Below are positions 14,249 through 18,411 of a stretch of DNA of 18,411 nucleotides, piece by piece. The position numbers and the translations under genes were made by a program. The stretch is from the NCBI GenBank assembly GCA_025464795.1, contig JAODNB010000369.1, positions 1 to 18,411 of the forward strand. Reading direction: 5' to 3'. The notes beneath the pieces were generated by a model that did not search any database, was not told the DNA's origin, and saw nothing but the letters and a program-made list of their open reading frames with translations. Numbering within the stretch: the stretch's first letter is position 1; the number at the start of each line of letters is the position of its first letter. The stretch comes from Frankiales bacterium. Lineage in GTDB: Bacteria > Actinomycetota > Actinomycetes > Mycobacteriales > SCTD01.

Positions 14249-14965
14249 TCAGACCCGGGTCCAGAGCGCGACCCAGTCGACGAGCACGTGGCCGCTGACG
14301 GCGTCGCTGGGTGCTCCGCCGCTCACGGCCGTCTCCGTCTGCAGCACCCAGTGCATGGCGGTCGCCGGGACGGCGTGCGTCGAGACGCCCAGGACGGCGC
14401 CGTCGAGCAGGAAGGTCACCCTGCCGGGGAGCCACTCGGTCGTGGCCGTGTGCCAGCTCGTGAAGGTGGTGCTGCTGGCGAAGGCGTCCTGCCCACCCGC
14501 CGCGCAGGCGTGGTGAGCGAAGGCCCCGATCGTCCCACCCGGGGCCAGGTCGCCCTCGGGGAAGTCGATCTCGCCGTCGTCCGGCCAGCGCTCGCTGTCC
14601 GGCCACAGCAGCCAGGCGGTCTTGTACCCGGGCAGGGAGTCGGCACGGAACCGGACGCTGTACCGGCCGTACGTCTGGCCCCAGGTGTCCTTCAGGACCG
14701 GTGCCGACACCAGGTGCAGCCCGTTCTCCGTGCGGATCGAGTAGTCCAGGACCCCGTCGTGGACGCTCAGGACCTTGGACGGCAGGTACGTGCCGTTCCT
14801 GCTGGTGTCCTTCCAGCCGTCCTGGTAGGCGTCCCAGTGCTCCCCGTAGGCCGCCCCGGGGAAGGAGCCGGTGGCGGCCGGGACGTCGAAGTCCTCCGCG
14901 TAGGTCTGCCGCCAGCCCGGTAGGTCGCCGAGGGGGACCGAGAGCCCGGACGGTGAGGTCGTCAC
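14249..14965 (-). CDS. Glycoside hydrolase family 16-type protein
   Basis: Predicted beta-glucanase-like (concanavalin A fold) protein of 238 residues. The catalytic signature reads DGEIDFPEGD, with Glu132 (nucleophile), Asp134 and Glu137 (acid/base) matching the ExDxxE pattern of GH16. Supporting segments are an early WRQTYAEDFD, GRYSVRFRAD and TAWLLWPD, which form the typical substrate cleft. No signal peptide or membrane anchor is visible, which is unusual for this mostly secreted family. The N-terminus is complete, so the protein may act in the cytoplasm or leave by another route. The start is GTG 14965, without a clear ribosome site; a -10 box 8 bases upstream suggests a leaderless mRNA. 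The pheA gene follows by 54 bp. Confidence 0.85.
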   Translation of the reverse strand: MTTSPSGLSVPLGDLPGWRQTYAEDFDVPAATGSFPGAAYGEHWDAYQDGWKDTSRNGTYLPSKVLSVHDGVLDYSIRTENGLHLVSAPVLKDTWGQTYGRYSVRFRADSLPGYKTAWLLWPDSERWPDDGEIDFPEGDLAPGGTIGAFAHHACAAGGQDAFASSTTFTSWHTATTEWLPGRVTFLLDGAVLGVSTHAVPATAMHWVLQTETAVSGGAPSDAVSGHVLVDWVALWTRV

Positions 14966-14973
14966 AGCTGCGA

Positions 14974-14979
14974 ACGGTA
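14974..14979 (-). promoter_or_regulatory. Possible -10 box giving a leaderless GH16 transcript
   Basis: On the minus strand TACCGT fits TAnnnT and ends 8 bases before the GTG start at 14965. No canonical -35 lies at 17-18 bp. The absence of a Shine-Dalgarno supports the idea only indirectly. Confidence 0.35.
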
Positions 14980-15060
14980 CGGGCGCGCCGCGGAACCTGG
15001 TCTGTCAGAGCCTTGCTCCGCAGCGCTGCCCGCAGGACCATCGGAGACCGGGAGGTCGCC

Positions 15061-15261
15061 ATGCACGCAGTCGTAGGAGACACCATCGCCGTCCCTGGGC
15101 GCCGCGTCGGTGAGACGGGTCGCCTCGGGGAGGTCCTCGAGGTGAAGGGCGCCGACGGCAGGCCGCCGTACCGGGTCCGGTGGGACGACGGGCACGTCGC
15201 GGTCTGCTACCCCGGGCCGGAGACCCGAGTGCAGCACGAGGGCCGGCTGGACCTCGACTGA
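15061..15261 (+). CDS. DUF1918 small protein
   Basis: Small 66-residue protein of a family widespread in actinobacteria with no settled function. The family pattern is clear: an N-terminal VGDTIAV, a central RLGEVLEVKGADGRPPYRVRW and a DGHVAVCYPGP segment, together suggesting a compact SH3-like beta barrel. The start is ATG 15061 with a strong GGAGG 5 bases upstream. It ends 3 bp from the stop of the convergent alcohol dehydrogenase gene, and no terminator is visible between them. Confidence 0.85.
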   Translation: MHAVVGDTIAVPGRRVGETGRLGEVLEVKGADGRPPYRVRWDDGHVAVCYPGPETRVQHEGRLDLD

Positions 15262-15264
15262 GGC

Positions 15265-16413
15265 CTACGTGTAGCGGATGACGCCGCGGAAGTTCTTGCC
15301 GTCCCGCATGTCCTGGTAGCCCTGGTTGATGTCCTCCAGGGCGTACTCGGTCGTGATCATCTCGTCGAGCTTGAGCTTGCCGTCCATGTAGAGGCCGAGC
15401 AGCTTCGGGATGTCGACCTGCGGGTTCGCGTTGCCGAAGATGCAGCCCACGAGCTCCTTGCGCTGCATCGCGAAGTCGAACAGGTTGAGCTTCACGTCCT
15501 CGTTGAGCATCGGGGAGACCGACGTGATCACGGCGCGGCCGGCCTTCTTGATGATGGAGGTCAGCTCGCCGACCTGGTGGCCCTCGGCGGTGCCGACCGT
15601 GAGGATCGCCTTGTCGGCCATCGCGCCGCGGGTGAGCTCGCTGACGAGCACGTGCGCCTCGAAGTGGGTCGCGACGGCGTGGGTCGCGCCGAAGTCCTTG
15701 ATGGCCTCGCGCTTCCACTCGACCGGCTCGACCACCACGACGTAGCGGGCGCCCGCGAAGGCCGCGCCCTGCACGGCGGCGTTGCCGATGCCGCCCACGC
15801 CGTAGATGACGACGGTCTCCCCGGGCTGGACATCGGCGGCGTAGACCGCCGAGCCCCAGCCGGTGGTGACGCCGCAGCCGACGAGCGCGGCCTTCTCCAG
15901 CGGGATGTCCTTGTCGATCTTCACGCAGCTGTCGAGGGAGACGACGGTGTACGGCGAGAAGGTGCCGAGGGCGACCATCGTGCCGAGGTCCTTGCCGTCC
16001 TTGCTGTGGTGCCGCGCGGTCTGGTCGGTGAACTGACGACCGCCGAGCAGGAAGGCCCCGAGGTCGCAGACCTGCGAGCGCCCGCTGCGACAGGACGGGC
16101 AGCGTCCGCACGAGGGGATGAAGCTGAACACGACGTGGTCGCCGACCTCGAGCTCGGTGACCCCCTCGCCGACCTCGATGACCTCGCCGGCGCCCTCGTG
16201 TCCGCCGATGACCGGGAACTGGGCGATGCCCATCATCTCAGCGATGTCGGTCGGCAGCGCCATGTCTCCGGTGACCATGTGCTCGTCCGAGTGGCACAGG
16301 CCCGACGCAGCGAGCTTGACGAGCACCTCGCCCTTCTTCGGGGGATCGAGCGTGATGTCCTCCACGCTCCACTCGGTGTGGGGGGCCCACAGGATCGCGG
16401 CGCGGGTGTCCAT
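15265..16413 (-). CDS. NDMA-dependent (mycofactocin-type) zinc alcohol dehydrogenase
   Basis: Medium-chain zinc dehydrogenase of 382 residues. Catalytic zinc ligands are Cys40 (GLCHSDEH), His72 (GGHEGAG) and Cys180 (VGCGVTTGWGS). Structural zinc cysteines are 102, 105, 108 and 116. The nucleotide fold has GVGGIG at 205-210. The long insert between the zinc domains (LLGGRQFTDQTARHH...) and overall wording match the actinobacterial family that keeps its NAD bound and passes electrons to mycofactocin, with NDMA as the artificial acceptor. No mycofactocin genes are in the window, so that link is by family only. The start is ATG 16413 with GGAG 8 bases upstream and a well-formed promoter further up. 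Divergent from the glutamate-type dehydrogenase. Confidence 0.9.
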   Translation of the reverse strand: MDTRAAILWAPHTEWSVEDITLDPPKKGEVLVKLAASGLCHSDEHMVTGDMALPTDIAEMMGIAQFPVIGGHEGAGEVIEVGEGVTELEVGDHVVFSFIPSCGRCPSCRSGRSQVCDLGAFLLGGRQFTDQTARHHSKDGKDLGTMVALGTFSPYTVVSLDSCVKIDKDIPLEKAALVGCGVTTGWGSAVYAADVQPGETVVIYGVGGIGNAAVQGAAFAGARYVVVVEPVEWKREAIKDFGATHAVATHFEAHVLVSELTRGAMADKAILTVGTAEGHQVGELTSIIKKAGRAVITSVSPMLNEDVKLNLFDFAMQRKELVGCIFGNANPQVDIPKLLGLYMDGKLKLDEMITTEYALEDINQGYQDMRDGKNFRGVIRYT

Positions 16414-16455
16414 CGAGGCAGCTCCAAAGCTCGTGAGTAGAACGTGTTCTTGCTT

Positions 16456-16486
16456 GCAACGTAGCCGTTGCGCTCTTGTGTGTCAG
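16456..16486 (-). promoter_or_regulatory. Alcohol dehydrogenase promoter with overlapping inverted repeat
   Basis: On the minus strand CTGACA (16481-16486) and TACGTT (16458-16463) are exactly 17 bp apart, the best -35/-10 pair in the window. GCAACG (16456-16461) and CGTTGC (16466-16471) form an inverted repeat around the -10 box, a natural place for a repressor. Confidence 0.65.
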
Positions 16487-16487
16487 T

Positions 16488-16522
16488 AGCCCTTCTGCAG
16501 CCCTTCTGCAGCCCTCTTCTGC
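16488..16522 (+). repeat. Short tandem repeat AGCCCTTCTGC
   Basis: Two exact 11-bp copies (16488-16498, 16499-16509) and a third with a 2-base insertion (16510-16522). They lie immediately upstream of the alcohol dehydrogenase -35 box, in the gap between the divergent dehydrogenase genes. Confidence 0.75.
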
Positions 16523-16625
16523 CTCGCCGGACAGGCGCCAGCACCGTCGCGGGCGCTTCTGGCATCCTCTCTTCCGTGACCGCCGCGACAACGAAGTCGC
16601 CGGTCTCCTGAGGAGTTGCTTTTCC

Positions 16626-17870
<1,245 letters not shown>

Positions 17871-17898
17871 TCGGCCCCGAGGTGTGCCATGATGGACG

Positions 17899-17922
17899 GC
17901 GAACGACACCGTTGTAGTTCGC
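17899..17922 (+). promoter_or_regulatory. Inverted repeat upstream of the DUF3263 gene
   Basis: GCGAAC (17899-17904) and GTTCGC (17917-17922) are perfect inverted arms 12 bases apart. A CATGAT at 17888-17893 is a possible -10 box, which would place the repeat at the 5' end of the mRNA. The ribosome site AGGAGG follows at 17930-17935. Confidence 0.4.
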
Positions 17923-17940
17923 TCGCGCGCAGGAGGATCG

Positions 17941-18234
17941 ATGGACACCGCAGCCAGCCTCTCCGTGGTCCCCGAGGCCTCCGGAGACCTCACGGAGCGT
18001 GAGCGCGAGATCCTGGCGTTCGAGCGTCAGTGGTGGAAGTACGCAGGCGCCAAGGAGCAGGCCATCAAGGACCTGTTCGACATGAGTGCCACCCGCTACT
18101 ACCAGGTGCTCAACGCGCTCATCGACCGGCCGGAGGCGCTCGTCGCCGACCCGATGCTGGTCAAGCGCTTGCGCCGCCTCCGCACGACGCGCCAGCGCAC
18201 GCGCTCTGCGCGGCGCCTCGGCATGGACGCCTGA
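17941..18234 (+). CDS. DUF3263 protein, putative small DNA-binding protein
   Basis: Small actinobacterial protein of 97 residues. The core (about 18-80) reads TEREREILAFERQWWKYAG, then KEQAIKDLFDMSATRYYQVLNALIDRP, and ends in a basic RLRRLRTTRQRTRSARRLG tail. The helical layout with SATRYYQVLNAL looks like a helix-turn-helix, so DNA binding is plausible but unproven. The start ATG 17941 has an excellent AGGAGG 5 bases upstream. The next reading frame begins 7 bp after its stop and may be co-transcribed. Confidence 0.88.
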   Translation: MDTAASLSVVPEASGDLTEREREILAFERQWWKYAGAKEQAIKDLFDMSATRYYQVLNALIDRPEALVADPMLVKRLRRLRTTRQRTRSARRLGMDA

Positions 18235-18241
18235 ACCAGGC

Positions 18242-18411
18242 GTGACCGGTCCGGAGGAGCCCGGGGACGACTGGGCCTTCCCCGAGGTGGCATCCCCCGG
18301 CCCCACCTCCTTGGAGCTGCCCGCCGAGGACGTGGAGCAGGCGTTCGACACGGGCTCGGACGCGTGGTGGCGCCAGCAGGCGGAGGCGCAGCGCCGCGCT
18401 GCCGAGACCGA
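18242..18411 (+). CDS. Start of an acidic hypothetical protein, cut by the window edge
   Basis: An open frame from GTG 18242 runs to the edge (56 full codons) without a stop and with strongly G/C-biased third positions, as in the neighbouring genes. The visible N-terminus is acidic and Pro-rich (MTGPEEPGDDWAFPEV ... DAWWRQQAEAQRR), with no signal peptide or recognised domain in this part. It begins 7 bp after the DUF3263 stop, so an operon is likely. The ribosome site is weak and the true start could differ. Function unknown. Confidence 0.5.
   Translation, partial: MTGPEEPGDDWAFPEVASPGPTSLELPAEDVEQAFDTGSDAWWRQQAEAQRRAAET

Overview
The window reads as chromosomal core DNA of a high-GC actinobacterium. 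Support comes from strong G/C bias at third codon positions, frequent GTG starts, a CarD nearly identical in layout to the mycobacterial protein, DUF1918 and DUF3263 proteins, a mycofactocin-type (NDMA-dependent) alcohol dehydrogenase and TAnnnT-type -10 boxes. I cannot name the genus. A Bacillus-type SigH orthologue points away from Mycobacterium and towards lineages such as Kineosporiales or Frankiales-like groups, but that is inference. I see no insertion sequence, prophage, CRISPR array or rRNA.

Layout. (1) 1-4652, minus strand: a UbiA-type prenyltransferase, a Sco1-like copper lipoprotein, an LpqE-like lipoprotein, radA and disA, tightly packed and read right to left. (2) 4853-10212, plus strand: carD, a YacL-like PIN/TRAM protein, ispD, ispF, cysS and rlmB, mostly overlapping or closely spaced and closed by a hairpin. 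Together these two blocks are the actinobacterial version of the Bacillus radA-disA-yacL-ispD-ispF-cysS-rlmB-sigH neighbourhood. (3) 10419-11315: a clear Spo0H/SigH orthologue with a long N-terminal extension, followed by a strong terminator. (4) 11316-12265: a GC-rich, structured leader and a membrane-anchored LysM protein. (5) 12266-14965: an imperfect tandem repeat, a bidirectional terminator, a hotdog thioesterase (minus), a 20-bp perfect palindrome, tRNA-Thr(TGT), a fused chorismate mutase/prephenate dehydratase (minus) and a GH16-type hydrolase (minus). (6) 15061-18411: a DUF1918 protein, a divergent pair of alcohol dehydrogenase (minus) and glutamate-type dehydrogenase (plus) with a well-formed promoter/operator between them, a DUF3263 protein and the start of an acidic unknown ORF.

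How they work together. DisA makes c-di-AMP, RadA is its usual genomic and functional partner in DNA repair, and CarD controls initiation complex stability at the head of the plus-strand operon. That operon supplies isoprenoid precursors (IspD, IspF), charged tRNA-Cys and rRNA methylation, and probably RNA processing (YacL). The copper lipoprotein pair probably serves cytochrome oxidase assembly outside the membrane. I did not find a clearly new defence or mobile system. The points most worth following are the sigma-H orthologue with its coiled-coil extension, the structured leader before the LysM gene in a window that also encodes DisA, the 20-bp palindrome and the possible leaderless promoters.
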